A stretch of 64,000 nt of DNA from Rhodococcus wratislaviensis (GCF_900455735.1 NZ_UAUI01000004.1:124001-188000), one strand, 5' to 3'. Shown: positions 43,880 to 52,823, numbered from the stretch's first letter. The notes: generated from the sequence alone by a model not told the origin. Numbers and translations: made by a program.

Positions 43880-44506
43880 ATGGCATCGCCCGTGAAACAG
43901 ACCCGGATGAGTGCGACCGAACGTCGCGAACTCGTACTGGCCGCCGCCTCCCGGGCGTTCGCGCGGGACGGCTATCACGGCACCAGCACCGACGCCGTCG
44001 CACGCGAGGCCGGGGTGTCCCAGCCCTACGTGGTGCGCATGTTCGGTTCCAAGTCGCGGCTGTTCGCAGACGTCTTCGACCGCGCGATGCGTCGGATCAT
44101 GGACACCTTCGAGCCCTACTTCGACGATGTCGCCGCCGACCCGGAGAACGACGAGTCGTGGCTCCCGATGGGCATCGCGTACACCGAGCTGCTCGAGGAC
44201 CGCGACCTCCTGCTCGTGATGATGCACGGCTTCACATCCGGCGCGAACCCGGAGATCGGCGCGCTGGCCCGCGACTGGATGTCCCGGCTCTACACGCAGA
44301 TCCGAACGCGCACCGGCTGCAGCCCGGAACGGGCCCGTACGTTCATCGCCAACGGAATGCTGCTCAACACCCTGCTCGCCATGCAGGTCCCCGAGCATGC
44401 GGGGCAGGATCCGGCGCTCGAGGAACTGGCCGTGTGCGCGTTCGGCAGCACCCTGGACGCCGCGGGCTCCGAGAACTCATCAGTGATCGGCGATTTCCGC
44501 TCTTGA
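43880..44506 (+). CDS. TetR-family regulator of the exporter
   Basis: 208 residues. The HTH is RRELVLAAASRAFARDGYHGTSTDAVAREAGVSQPYVVRMFGSKSRLFADVFDRAM, and the ligand domain is helical (TFEPYFDDVAADPENDES and LLVMMHGFTSGANPEIG). ATG at 43880. It is divergent from the DHA2 exporter and probably represses it and itself until a drug-like ligand binds. Confidence 0.92.
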   Translation: MASPVKQTRMSATERRELVLAAASRAFARDGYHGTSTDAVAREAGVSQPYVVRMFGSKSRLFADVFDRAMRRIMDTFEPYFDDVAADPENDESWLPMGIAYTELLEDRDLLLVMMHGFTSGANPEIGALARDWMSRLYTQIRTRTGCSPERARTFIANGMLLNTLLAMQVPEHAGQDPALEELAVCAFGSTLDAAGSENSSVIGDFRS

Positions 44507-44563
44507 TCTTGCTCAGAGGACACGCGGCGGGGCACGATGGAAGCGTGCCGAAGGGGTGTCGCC

Positions 44564-45184
44564 GTGGACCGAGCCGTTGAGTCTCGACTGAGCTATTCCG
44601 ACCGGGAGGGTCACCACCACACCGTGGACCTCTCCCCCACTTCCGCGCGCGTCACGATCGGACGGTCGCCCGGTTCCGATCTGCTCCTCACCGAGGACGA
44701 CGAGGTCTCGCGACTCCATGCCGTCCTCGAATGCGTCGGCTCGCACTGGACCATCCTCGACGACGGGCTCTCCCGCAACGGCACCTTCGTCAACGGCGAA
44801 CGGCTCGCCGGGCGTCGTCGGCTCCGCCAGGGCGACAGCATCCGCATCGGGGGGACGAAGATCCGGTACCTGGAATTCGGCGGCGCACTCGACGAGGCCA
44901 CCCGGATGGGAACCGACATGCCCGAGGTCCGGTCCCTCACCGACACCCAGCGGGCGGTCCTCACGGCACTGTGCCGCCCGTACAAGCACGGTGCCGCGTT
45001 TGCGAATCCCGCGTCGAATCAGCAGATCGCCCAGGAACTGTTTCTCAGTGTCGACGCGATCAAGACTCACCTCCGGGCATTGTTCGCGAAGTTCGGCGTC
45101 GGTGATCTCCCGCAGAATCAGAAGCGGGTCAGCCTGGCCGAGCGGGCCATGCGCAGCGGCATCATCAACGAGCGCGATCTCTGA
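44564..45184 (+). CDS. FHA domain protein with C-terminal LuxR-like HTH
   Basis: About 206 residues. Residues ~15-105 are an FHA domain that binds phosphothreonine: ARVTIGRSPGSDLLLTEDDEVSRLHAVLEC, WTILDDGLSRNGTFVNGERL (G-R, S-R-x-H and N-G motifs). Residues ~115-205 form a helix-turn-helix of LuxR/GerE type: LTDTQRAVLTALCRPYKHGAAFANPASNQQIAQELFLSVDAIKTHLRALFAKFGV. GTG at 44564 with AAGGGG upstream; ATG at 44537 is an alternative. I infer a DNA-binding protein recruited or switched by a Ser/Thr kinase. The kinase at 11610 is one candidate in this window but is distant. Confidence 0.85.
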   Translation: MDRAVESRLSYSDREGHHHTVDLSPTSARVTIGRSPGSDLLLTEDDEVSRLHAVLECVGSHWTILDDGLSRNGTFVNGERLAGRRRLRQGDSIRIGGTKIRYLEFGGALDEATRMGTDMPEVRSLTDTQRAVLTALCRPYKHGAAFANPASNQQIAQELFLSVDAIKTHLRALFAKFGVGDLPQNQKRVSLAERAMRSGIINERDL

Positions 45185-46147
45185 TCAGCCCACCGCCATC
45201 AGTTCGCGGTCGAAGGCGGCGGTCTCACCGTGCGCGATCCGCTCGACGAGGCCGATGATCGCGAGTGCGACGTCGGCAGCGCGCTCGAGGATCACCGAGT
45301 GGCCGGCCCCGTCGACGCTCACGAGCTCCGAGGCGGGGAGCTTCGAGGCCATCGCGACGGAATGCTGGAGCGGGGTGAGCATGTCCACCGAGCCGCACAG
45401 GATCAGCGACGGAATGTGAGCGAGCGCTGCGAGGGAGTGCCGCTCGTCGAACCCGAGCAGGGATTCGAGGAAGCTCGACATGGTGACGACGGACGTCGTG
45501 TTGGCCATGGCGGAGACCAGCGCCGCCAGCCGAGGATCGACAACTCGGTTGCGGGCGCCTGCCGCGCGGGCGATCGCCGTGCAGACGGTGCGCCCCACAC
45601 GCTTCGACCCGTGCACGACCCGGGGTGCCCGGCGCACCGCGGTGCGGAACAGCGACACCGCGGGGCTACGCAGGTGACGTCCGAGACCCGCCTCGGCGAG
45701 ATCACACGCCGCGGTGGAGATCAGGGCCATGCCGACGATCCGCGAGCCGATCGTGTGCGGGTTCTGCCGGGTGTAGGACAGCGCGGTCATCCCGCCCATC
45801 GAGTGCCCGACGAGGACGACCGGACCGTGCGGTGCGACGGCGTCGAGCACGGAGCCGAGGTCGCGGCCGAGCTGATCGATCGTGTAGGTGGCGGCCGGTG
45901 CCTCCCCGGACTCTCCATGTCCGCGGTGATCATAGAAGACCATGCGAACGTCGTTGCGCCAGAAGCGGACCAGCTGCTTGCGCAGCGCCCACCAGGACTC
46001 GGTGCGCAGGCAGTGACCGTGAACGAACACCACGGTGGTGGCTGCGTCCGGCGAACCGAACTCGCGCACCGCGAGTGCGATCCCGTCGTCGGTCCGGACC
46101 GTGAGGCGACGACCTTCGTGCTCGTGTGCAACCGGGGTGTTCGTCAT
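45185..46147 (-). CDS. Alpha/beta hydrolase
   Basis: 320 residues. Nucleophile elbow GHSMGG, oxyanion-loop segment VFVHGHCLRTESWW, catalytic Asp in LILCGSVDMLTP, and His in GAGHSVILE. A lid region (AGLGRHLRSPAVSLFRTAVRRAPRVVHGSKRVG) sits between strands 6 and 7. ATG at 46147. It ends exactly where the convergent FHA gene ends. The substrate is unknown; lid and length suggest an ester or lactone hydrolase. Confidence 0.88.
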   Translation of the reverse strand: MTNTPVAHEHEGRRLTVRTDDGIALAVREFGSPDAATTVVFVHGHCLRTESWWALRKQLVRFWRNDVRMVFYDHRGHGESGEAPAATYTIDQLGRDLGSVLDAVAPHGPVVLVGHSMGGMTALSYTRQNPHTIGSRIVGMALISTAACDLAEAGLGRHLRSPAVSLFRTAVRRAPRVVHGSKRVGRTVCTAIARAAGARNRVVDPRLAALVSAMANTTSVVTMSSFLESLLGFDERHSLAALAHIPSLILCGSVDMLTPLQHSVAMASKLPASELVSVDGAGHSVILERAADVALAIIGLVERIAHGETAAFDRELMAVG

Positions 46148-46311
46148 GATGGCCTCCTCGGTTTCTTCGCTCGCGGCTGGTGAAGCGTTACGTTCTTGCT
46201 TGTCCTCTACTGTGCCGCGCACGGTCCGACCCGACCAGGACCCCCAGTGGTGGCCGGTGCACCCGGAGGTGTTGCCCTTTCCACCCCTGGGTGGGTGGAC
46301 GTGGGCACGCC

Positions 46312-46336
46312 GAAGCCCCCTCGGCGAGGGGGCTTC
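46312..46336 (-). terminator. Terminator of hsp20
   Basis: GAAGCCCCCTC (46312-46322) and GAGGGGGCTTC (46326-46336) pair perfectly with loop GGC. It starts 28 bases after the hsp20 stop at 46364 and isolates it from the hydrolase gene. Confidence 0.85.
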
Positions 46337-46363
46337 CACACAGCCGATGTACCGGCTGCAGCG

Positions 46364-46822
46364 TCAGGCCGTATCGCTCGCGGGACCCGCCTCGATCGTG
46401 CGATGCTCACCGGTTCCGAGGCTGGAGACCTCGATCCGCCGCGGCTTCGCCCGTGCGGCGAGCGGGATGGTCACGCTCAGGACACCGTTCTCGTAGGACG
46501 CCGAAATGCGGTCGGGGTCGACGCCGTCGCCGAGCGACAACTGGCGCCGGAACGTTCCGCTGAACCGCTCGGACGCGATCCACTGCACGTTCTCCTCAGA
46601 TGGCGCACTGCGATGCGCCGTCAACGTGAGCGTGCCGTTGTCGACACTGACGTCGACGGTCCCCGGATCGACGCCCGGCAGGTCGGCGTGCAGAACGTAG
46701 TGGTCGTCGACCTTGTACAGATCCATCGGCATGAATCGCGGCACTCGCGCGGTTCCGGTTTCGGTGCCGAGCAGGCTCTTGGTCATGGATTCGAGATCAC
46801 TGAAAGGATCGAAACGAAGCAC
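46364..46822 (-). CDS. Small heat-shock protein Hsp20
   Basis: 152 residues, ATP-independent holdase. VLRFDPFSDLESMTKSLLG is the N-terminal arm; the alpha-crystallin domain runs from PMDLYKVDDHYVLHADLPGVDPGTVDVSVDNGTLTLTAHRS to ISASYENGVLSVTIPLA, and the C-terminal region begins RAKPRRIEV, an I-x-V motif that docks in oligomers. GTG at 46822 with GGGAGGTG upstream. A CIRCE element lies 74 bases upstream, so it is under HrcA. Confidence 0.93.
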   Translation of the reverse strand: MLRFDPFSDLESMTKSLLGTETGTARVPRFMPMDLYKVDDHYVLHADLPGVDPGTVDVSVDNGTLTLTAHRSAPSEENVQWIASERFSGTFRRQLSLGDGVDPDRISASYENGVLSVTIPLAARAKPRRIEVSSLGTGEHRTIEAGPASDTA

Positions 46823-46895
46823 AGGAAACACCTCCCACATCGCTCGAGGCGCCCGCCACCCCGACGGGCAGCCAGATTCACTGTGCATCGCTAAT

Positions 46896-46922
46896 TTAGC
46901 ACTCGGCACCCGAGAGTGCCAG
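46896..46922 (-). promoter_or_regulatory. CIRCE element (HrcA operator)
   Basis: TTAGCACTC (46896-46904), nine bases, then GAGTGCCAG (46914-46922). This matches the CIRCE consensus TTAGCACTC-N9-GAGTGCTAA with two mismatches in the right arm. It is upstream of hsp20, where HrcA repression would be relieved by heat. Confidence 0.85.
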
Positions 46923-47088
46923 TTCGAGAGGACCCCGGAATCTTCGCCTCGTGAGTTCCGGTTCCGGGGTCCTCGCCGCGACGAATCGACCTGTCCGGCC
47001 CGCTCGCGACTGGAGGGTATTCTCTACTGCCACTTCAGGATGCGGCGCCCGTGTCGGCGCAACCAGACACCCTGGGGTGCGAATCCCG

Positions 47089-47385
47089 TCACCCCCAGGG
47101 TTGCCCCTGGCCGCCGCCGAAGTCGTAGCCTCCGACGCTCGCGCCGTCCGGACCGGCGTTGATGCCGTCGATGGCGATCACGGTGCCGACAGCCGCTCCG
47201 CCAATCGTCACGGTGCCGCCCTGAGGGTTCTGTCCGGGCGCGAGGTTGCTCACCGAGGGGTCATCGGCGGGGGCATCGGGTGCCGCCGACGCGATGCCGG
47301 CGCCTGCGGCGAGGACGAAGAATGCGGCGGCGACGGTGGCGCCCGTGCGTGTCAGAGCAGTGGAGAAGTCGAAGGACATCGACAT
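47089..47385 (-). CDS. Small secreted protein, Gly/Asp-rich
   Basis: 98 residues. Sec signal peptide MSMSFDFSTALTRTGATVAA, then AFFVLAAGAGIASAAPDAPA, with likely cleavage after IASA-A. The mature part is about 60 residues (DDPSVSNLAPGQNPQGGTVT, IGGAAVGTVIAIDGINAGPD, GASVGGYDFGGGQGQPWG) with no cysteine. ATG at 47385 has AAAGG upstream. It shares signal-peptide style and GGAAVG-like mature repeats with the next gene upstream, suggesting a duplicated family. Confidence 0.75.
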   Translation of the reverse strand: MSMSFDFSTALTRTGATVAAAFFVLAAGAGIASAAPDAPADDPSVSNLAPGQNPQGGTVTIGGAAVGTVIAIDGINAGPDGASVGGYDFGGGQGQPWG

Positions 47386-47504
47386 GAAAGAACCTTTCAC
47401 AGTGGGTGGTGCCGGGGAGGCGGGGGCAGAACTGACGCCGAGGGGCCGGCACCCGCGGGTGGCGGCCCCTCGAACTTCAGGAAGATCGCGCAATCACAAC
47501 TCGG

Positions 47505-47906
47505 TCAGAAGCAGAAGATGAACGAGCAGTTTTCGGTGCTGTCCCCGGCGCCTGCGCCGCCGGCGCCACCCGCACCGCCGGTGGCAGGACCACCGCTGCC
47601 ACCATTGCCGCCGTTGGCGTTGCCGCCGTTGGCACTGCCGCCGTTCCCGACGTTCGTGTTGACGGTCGCACCGTCTCCGACCGCTGCGCCACCGATGATG
47701 ACGCCACCGGAGTTGTCGACGTTACCGTTTGCGGAGCCGCCGTTGGCGCTCCCGCCGGCGCCGCCTGCGCCGCCCTGCGAACTACCCGGAGCCCCGGCAC
47801 CGCCGCCTCCACCAGCGGGGTCGGCCGAGGCGATTCCTGCTCCCGCTGTGAGGGCGAAGCCCGCGATGGCGAGAGCGGAGAGGGTGCGCTTGAGGGTGTG
47901 TGCCAT
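47505..47906 (-). CDS. Small secreted Gly/Asn-rich protein with CSFIFCF tail
   Basis: 133 residues. Signal peptide MAHTLKRTLSALAIAGFALT, then AGAGIASADPAGG with cleavage after IASA. The mature chain is Gly/Ala/Asn repeats (GGSANGGSANGNVDNSGGV, IIGGAAVGDGATVNTNVGN, GGSANGGNANGGNGGSGG) and ends DSTENCSFIFCF. The two cysteines in the last six residues next to bulky aromatics are unusual. ATG at 47906. Mature region shares GGAAVG with the neighbour at 47089. It may be a cell-wall or matrix protein; no family is known to me. Confidence 0.75.
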   Translation of the reverse strand: MAHTLKRTLSALAIAGFALTAGAGIASADPAGGGGGAGAPGSSQGGAGGAGGSANGGSANGNVDNSGGVIIGGAAVGDGATVNTNVGNGGSANGGNANGGNGGSGGPATGGAGGAGGAGAGDSTENCSFIFCF

Positions 47907-48041
47907 GTGTGGATCTTTCTGTGGGGGTGGGGTTTTGCTTGCCACATAAGAATGCGCCGATTTCACCCACCCGGACAGGTACCCCAGGGGGCGCAACCGG
48001 CACCCCGAGGGATGACGCCACCCCACCCCCTAGAGCGCTGT

Positions 48042-49772
48042 CTACGGCCGCATTTCGTACGCGCCGTCGTAGTTCTCCACCTGCGCCCACACCCGTGAGA
48101 ATCGTTCCGCGTCCACCACCGGGCGGCGAATCGCGCCGAGCGCCCACTTCTGCTGAGCCTCGGTGGCAGACGATTTACCGTGCAGCGCAACGGCATATCC
48201 GGAGAAGTCGCGGATCTGGAAGTCGAAGATCTGGTCGATCAGGTCGCGGTCGATCCCGGCGATTGCGGCCTGCTCGAGAATCAGGTGCCCGTAGACCACG
48301 AGCGAGAACAGGTGCCCGAGGTCGAGCAGGAAGTCGAGATCCTTCTGCTGCGACGCGTCGGGCGGGGCGGTGGTGAGCAGTTCCCTCAGCGCGGTCGCCT
48401 GCTCGTGGAACCGGGCCACATTGGGGATGTCCGAGTGCGCCTCGTAGGTCTTCGTCCAGTCGTGGAACTGAATCTTGCCGGCACCGCGGGTCGGGCCCTG
48501 GGCCCAGAAGAAGGCATCGTCGGCGGAGTCGAGCCGGGTGCCGATCTCCGGGTACTCCGCCGGGTTGAGCAGGTAGTTCGGCATGAACTTGAGGATGAGG
48601 CCGACGTTGACGTGGACCGTGCCCTCGAGCTTCGGCAGGGTGCCGATCAGCTGGGCGGCCTCGCGGAAGTAGGTGTTCTTCTCGTAGCCCTTCGCCGCGA
48701 TCACGTCGTGCAGGAGCGCGATCACCTTCTCCCCTTCGGAGGTGACCTTCGCCTTCGTCATCGGGTTGAACAGCAGGTACCGGCGATCGTCGAGACTCGC
48801 GCTGCGGAAATAGTCGACGGAGCGTGCACTGAACAGCTTCATCGCGATCAGCCGGCTGTAGGCGTCGACGAAGTTTCCGCGCACGTGCGCGAAGTCGGTG
48901 ACGGGGTTGCCGTACAGAATTCTGTTGTGCGCGTGGGTGATCGACTCGTAGAACGCGTGCTCGGAGATCCCGATCGATCCCGTGCACAGGTTGAACTTGC
49001 CGACGTTGACCGTGTTCAGCGCCGCCTCGAACGCGGCGACCCCGGTGTGGAGGATGTCCTCTTCCCGCACCGGGTAGTCCTCGAGCCGGAACGTGCTGAC
49101 GTACATCTGGCCGTGCACCACATTGCCCTGCAGGTGGTATGCCGGGTGACGGCTGTCCGCGACGAAGAAGACGTACCCGTCGCTGCCCTCCACATCGGTG
49201 CGCCTGCCGAACACCGACACCATGCCCGCAACGTTGCCGTTGCCGATGTAGTACTTGTCGCCGCTCGCGGTGAACGCGCGGCCCGTATCATTCTCCGCAG
49301 GGGTCAGCAGCATGTCCGTCGAGTAGACGTCCGCGCCGTGTTCCTTCTCCGACAGCCCGAACGCCAGCACCCCGCCGTCGTCGAGGAGCGTCGCGGCGCG
49401 TTCCTTCGCAGCGCGGTTCCCGCTCATCCAGATGGGGCCGAGACCCAGGATGGTCACCTGCCACGCGTACCAGTACGCCAGACCGTAGAAACCGAAGATT
49501 TCACTGAGGGCGGCGTTGCGTGCGGCGTCCCAGCGCTTGTCCCGGTCGCCGCCCGCCAGATCGGCAGGCGTGAGGAACTTCGCGAACAGCTTCTCCCGTT
49601 TCACGAACTCCAGGAAGTCGTCGGGCCACACGGCCTCGAGATCGTCCTCGAGCAGCCGCTTCTTGCCCCGCGACTCGAACCACTCGATCAGCGCCCGCAG
49701 CAGTCTGCGTGTCTCCGGATCGAAATGCTCGGGATCGTAGGAGGTCGGATCGAACAGCAGGGAATTCGTCAC
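48042..49772 (-). CDS. Acyl-CoA dehydrogenase (long form)
   Basis: 576 residues, longer than the ~380 of typical FadE enzymes. An N-terminal helical stretch (LLFDPTSYDPEHFDPETRRLLRALIEWFESRGK) precedes the ACAD core: FGLSEKEHGADVYST (the T/S-E-x-x-x-G-S-D type site), FTASGDKYYIGNGNVAGMVSVFGR and the helical C-domain with GSIGISEHAFYESI. It would oxidise an acyl-CoA using FAD. GTG at 49772 has AAAGG upstream. A 49-base palindrome covers its promoter, implying control by a TetR-like repressor not found nearby. Confidence 0.88.
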   Translation of the reverse strand: MTNSLLFDPTSYDPEHFDPETRRLLRALIEWFESRGKKRLLEDDLEAVWPDDFLEFVKREKLFAKFLTPADLAGGDRDKRWDAARNAALSEIFGFYGLAYWYAWQVTILGLGPIWMSGNRAAKERAATLLDDGGVLAFGLSEKEHGADVYSTDMLLTPAENDTGRAFTASGDKYYIGNGNVAGMVSVFGRRTDVEGSDGYVFFVADSRHPAYHLQGNVVHGQMYVSTFRLEDYPVREEDILHTGVAAFEAALNTVNVGKFNLCTGSIGISEHAFYESITHAHNRILYGNPVTDFAHVRGNFVDAYSRLIAMKLFSARSVDYFRSASLDDRRYLLFNPMTKAKVTSEGEKVIALLHDVIAAKGYEKNTYFREAAQLIGTLPKLEGTVHVNVGLILKFMPNYLLNPAEYPEIGTRLDSADDAFFWAQGPTRGAGKIQFHDWTKTYEAHSDIPNVARFHEQATALRELLTTAPPDASQQKDLDFLLDLGHLFSLVVYGHLILEQAAIAGIDRDLIDQIFDFQIRDFSGYAVALHGKSSATEAQQKWALGAIRRPVVDAERFSRVWAQVENYDGAYEMRP

Positions 49773-49777
49773 AGCAG

Positions 49778-49826
49778 GCCTTTCGTCCGGACGTGTCAGG
49801 CCAAGCTAACAGTCCGGACGAAAGGC
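49778..49826 (-). promoter_or_regulatory. Perfect 15-bp inverted repeat over acyl-CoA dehydrogenase promoter
   Basis: GCCTTTCGTCCGGAC (49778-49792) and GTCCGGACGAAAGGC (49812-49826) are exact complements with a 19-base spacer. On the gene's strand the spacer holds TAGCTT, a TANNNT -10 candidate, and one arm overlaps the ribosome-binding site. Each arm contains the palindrome GTCCGGAC. I read it as two operator half-sites or a pair of operators flanking the promoter. A role as the proS terminator is less likely because the loop is long. Confidence 0.65.
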
Positions 49827-49840
49827 GTGGGGCGGTTTGA

Positions 49841-51586
49841 TCAGCCCCTGACGGTCTCGACGATCTCGCTCAGCGCGGACTCGGCGGCCACCTCGCGGCT
49901 CTCGCCGGTGAAGCGGTCGCGGACCTCCACCTTGCCCTCGCCCCAGCCGCGGCCGACGACCACGACCAGCGGGACACCGAGCAGTTCGGAGTCCTTGAAC
50001 TTCACACCGGGCGACGCCTTGCGATCGTCGAGGATCACCTCGAGACCGGCCTTGTCGAGTTCGGCGGCGAGTCCCTCAGCGCCTTCGCGGGCCGTCTCGT
50101 CCTTGTTGGCGATCACCACGTGCACGTCCGCGGGCGACACCTCGGCCGGCCAGCGGAGACCCTTCTCGTCGTGGTGCTGTTCCGCGATCACGGCGACGAG
50201 GCGGGAGACGCCCACGCCGTAGGAGCCCATGGTCGGGCGAACGGGCTTGCCGTTCTCGCCGAGCACGTCCACGGAGAACACGTCGGTGTACTTGCGGCCG
50301 AGTTGGAAGACGTGACCGATCTCGATTCCCCGGGCCGCGACGAGCGCACCGGCGCCGTCGGGTGACGGGTCGCCGTCGCGGACCTCGGCGGCCTCGATGG
50401 TGCCGTCCGGGATGAAGTCGCGGCCCGCGACGAGCCCCACCACGTGCTTGCCCTTCTCGTCGGCTCCGGTGATCCAGCTGGTGCCGTCGACGATCCGCGG
50501 GTCGACGAGATAACGAACACCGTTGGCTTGCAGCGCCTTCGGCCCGATGTAGCCCTTGACCAGGAAGGGGTTGGCCGCGAAGTCGGCCTCCGTGAGCAGT
50601 TCGAACTCCGCGGGCTCGAGGGACGCGCCGAGACGCTTGTCGTCCACCTCGCGGTCGCCGGGAACACCGATGCCGAGCAGTTCCCACTTGCCACCGGGCT
50701 GCCGCGTCTTGACCAGGATGTTCTTCAGGGTGTCCGCGGCGGTGACGGTCCGGCCCAGGTCGGCGCCGTTGGCCCAGTCGACGAGCGTCGCGATCGTGGG
50801 GGTGTCCGGGGTGTCGTGCACCTTCGCTGCAGGCAGTCCGTCGAACGGGACGGCCTCGGGAGCCAGCGTCTTCACGGCCTCGACGTTGGCGGCGTAGCCC
50901 GACTCGAGGCAGCGGACGTACGTGTCCTCACCGATCTCGCTCTCGGCGAGGAACTCCTCCGACGCGCTGCCACCCATCGCACCGGACGTCGCCGACACGA
51001 TCACGTACTTGACGCCGAGGCGGCTGAAGATGCGCTCGTAGGCGTCGCGGTGCGCCCGGTACGACTGGGTGAGTCCTTCGTCGGTGAGGTCGAAGGAGTA
51101 CGAGTCCTTCATGACGAACTCGCGGCCGCGGAGAATGCCGGCCCGCGGGCGCTCCTCGTCGCGGTACTTGGTCTGCACCTGGTACAGGGTGACCGGGAAA
51201 TCCTTGTACGAGTTGTACTCGCCCTTGACGGTGAGCGCGAACAGTTCTTCGTGGGTGGGGCCGAGCAGGTAGTCGCCGCCCTTGCGGTCCTTCAGCCGGA
51301 ACAGTCCGTCGCCGTACTCGGTCCAGCGGTTGGACGCCTCGTACGGTTCGCGCGGCAGCAGTGCGGGCAGGGAGATCTCCTGGGCACCGATGCCGTTCAT
51401 CTCTTCCCGCACCACCCGCTCGACCTCACGCAACACGCGCAGACCCAGCGGCAACCACGAGTAGACGCCGGGCGCGATGCGACGCACATAACCGGCGCGG
51501 ACCAGCAGCTTGTGGCTGGGGACCTCGGCGTCGGCGGGGTCGTCGCGCAGAGTGCGGAGGAACAGGTGGGACAGGCGGGTAATCAC
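49841..51586 (-). CDS. proS: Prolyl-tRNA synthetase
   Basis: 581 residues, bacterial type with editing insertion. Class II motifs: [38 protein letters not shown] (motif 1), [26 protein letters not shown] (motif 2) and [17 protein letters not shown] (motif 3), with the INS editing domain around residues 230-390 and the anticodon-binding domain at the end. GTG at 51586. Matches the Rv2845c position in M. tuberculosis. Confidence 0.97.
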   Translation of the reverse strand: MITRLSHLFLRTLRDDPADAEVPSHKLLVRAGYVRRIAPGVYSWLPLGLRVLREVERVVREEMNGIGAQEISLPALLPREPYEASNRWTEYGDGLFRLKDRKGGDYLLGPTHEELFALTVKGEYNSYKDFPVTLYQVQTKYRDEERPRAGILRGREFVMKDSYSFDLTDEGLTQSYRAHRDAYERIFSRLGVKYVIVSATSGAMGGSASEEFLAESEIGEDTYVRCLESGYAANVEAVKTLAPEAVPFDGLPAAKVHDTPDTPTIATLVDWANGADLGRTVTAADTLKNILVKTRQPGGKWELLGIGVPGDREVDDKRLGASLEPAEFELLTEADFAANPFLVKGYIGPKALQANGVRYLVDPRIVDGTSWITGADEKGKHVVGLVAGRDFIPDGTIEAAEVRDGDPSPDGAGALVAARGIEIGHVFQLGRKYTDVFSVDVLGENGKPVRPTMGSYGVGVSRLVAVIAEQHHDEKGLRWPAEVSPADVHVVIANKDETAREGAEGLAAELDKAGLEVILDDRKASPGVKFKDSELLGVPLVVVVGRGWGEGKVEVRDRFTGESREVAAESALSEIVETVRG

Positions 51587-51642
51587 GGGATACCAGAATA
51601 GTCGGCTGGGACGGGGCCGGGCGCGTCGGTAGGGTTTCGTGC

Positions 51643-52386
51643 GTGCTGGTGTTACTTCCTCCCTCCGAAACCAAGTCCGACGGCGGTGCCGACGCGCCCC
51701 TCGACCTGGCCGAGCTGTCGATGCCGCAGCTCACCGAAACCCGCGAAGTGCTGGTCCAGGCGCTGGTCGCGCTGGCCGCGGACGGGGAGGCGTCGCAGCT
51801 CGCGCTCGGCCTCGGTCCCACCCAGGCCGACGAGATCGAGCGGAACGCCAAACTGTGGGTCTCCCCCACCCGGCCCGCACTCGAGCGCTACACCGGTGTG
51901 CTGTTCGATGCGCTCGACGCGAAGTCGTTCACCAAGGCGCAGAAGTCCAAGGCGTTGTCGCGTCTGGCGATGGGTTCCGCGCTGTTCGGTGCGGTGCGCG
52001 CCGGTGATCTGATCCCCGCCTACCGGCTGTCGGGCGGATCGAAGCTGCCCGGGCTGAGCACTCTCCGGGCGTTGTGGAAGCCGGAACTGAGCCGGGCGAT
52101 CGCCGCGGAAGCGGACGGCCTCGTCGTCGACCTGCGGTCGGGGACGTACCAGCAACTCGGACCGATCCCCGAGGCCGTGATCGCCACCGTGCTCACCGAG
52201 AAACCGGACGGCACCCGCACCGTCGTCAGTCATTTCAACAAGCACCACAAGGGTCTGCTGGCACGCGCGCTCACCGTCTCCCGCGCCGAACCCCAGGACG
52301 TGCGCGGGGTGGCGCGGGTGGCGTCGAAGGCCGGCCTGCGCGTCGAGGTGGCGTCGGACCGCGAGCTGATCATCCTCACCGACTGA
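51643..52386 (+). CDS. yaaA: YaaA-family peroxide stress protein
   Basis: 247 residues: [14 protein letters not shown] at the front, [55 protein letters not shown], then LRSGTYQQL and [17 protein letters not shown]. This is the YaaA (DUF328) layout; YaaA limits iron-driven oxidative damage in E. coli. GTG at 51643. It diverges from proS and converges with the Usp gene. Confidence 0.9.
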   Translation: MLVLLPPSETKSDGGADAPLDLAELSMPQLTETREVLVQALVALAADGEASQLALGLGPTQADEIERNAKLWVSPTRPALERYTGVLFDALDAKSFTKAQKSKALSRLAMGSALFGAVRAGDLIPAYRLSGGSKLPGLSTLRALWKPELSRAIAAEADGLVVDLRSGTYQQLGPIPEAVIATVLTEKPDGTRTVVSHFNKHHKGLLARALTVSRAEPQDVRGVARVASKAGLRVEVASDRELIILTD

Positions 52387-52432
52387 CCTGTGAGTACTTA
52401 TTAACCGCGGGCGGTTAATAAGTACTCACAGG
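52387..52432. terminator. Bidirectional terminator, 21-bp perfect stem
   Basis: 52387-52407 and 52412-52432 are exact complements with tetraloop CGGG. The stem centre is AT-rich (GAGTACTTATTAA), unlike the surrounding high-GC DNA. It separates convergent yaaA and usp genes, four bases from each stop. Its unusual composition suggests a dispersed palindromic unit used as terminator. Confidence 0.88.
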
Positions 52433-52436
52433 AGGT

Positions 52437-52823
52437 TCATTCGGGCTTGACGGCCAGGACCGGTTTGCGGCAGGACAGCAGCAGGCGCTGGGCCGTACTG
52501 CCCATCAGCAGCTTCCCGACCGGGGTGCGGTCGCGGATGCCGATCACGAGCAGTTCCGCGCTGGGCGCCGTCATGGCCTCGAGAATCACGTCGACGGTCT
52601 CGTCCCCCACGATCTGCCGGACCTCGTGGTCGACCCCGCTCGCGGACAGCTTGCCTTCGAGTTCCTGGAGGTGCGCGTTGTCGGCGAACGACTGGTCGGC
52701 GAGGGAGTCACCCTTCGACGTGTTGATCACGAGCAGCGACGTCCCGCGCAGCTGCGCCTCCGCGACGCCGTGTTCGAGGGCCGCGCCTCCGAACTGGTCG
52801 GGGGTGTATCCGACGACGATCAT
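52437..52823 (-). CDS. Universal stress protein
   Basis: 128 residues: [35 protein letters not shown], then [39 protein letters not shown]. The G-2x-G-9x-G-S/T nucleotide motif appears as [16 protein letters not shown], so it probably binds ATP. ATG at 52823 overlaps the tctA stop (ATGA), so it is the last gene of the tctCBA operon. Coupling suggests a stress or energy link to tricarboxylate uptake. Confidence 0.9.
   Translation of the reverse strand: MIVVGYTPDQFGGAALEHGVAEAQLRGTSLLVINTSKGDSLADQSFADNAHLQELEGKLSASGVDHEVRQIVGDETVDVILEAMTAPSAELLVIGIRDRTPVGKLLMGSTAQRLLLSCRKPVLAVKPE

Noticed and set aside
47041-47100. tRNA-like 3' half (GGTGCGAATCCCGTCACCCCC)
   Set aside because: The T-loop-like motif has only three pairing stem positions, and no acceptor, D or anticodon arm of proper size could be folded upstream.
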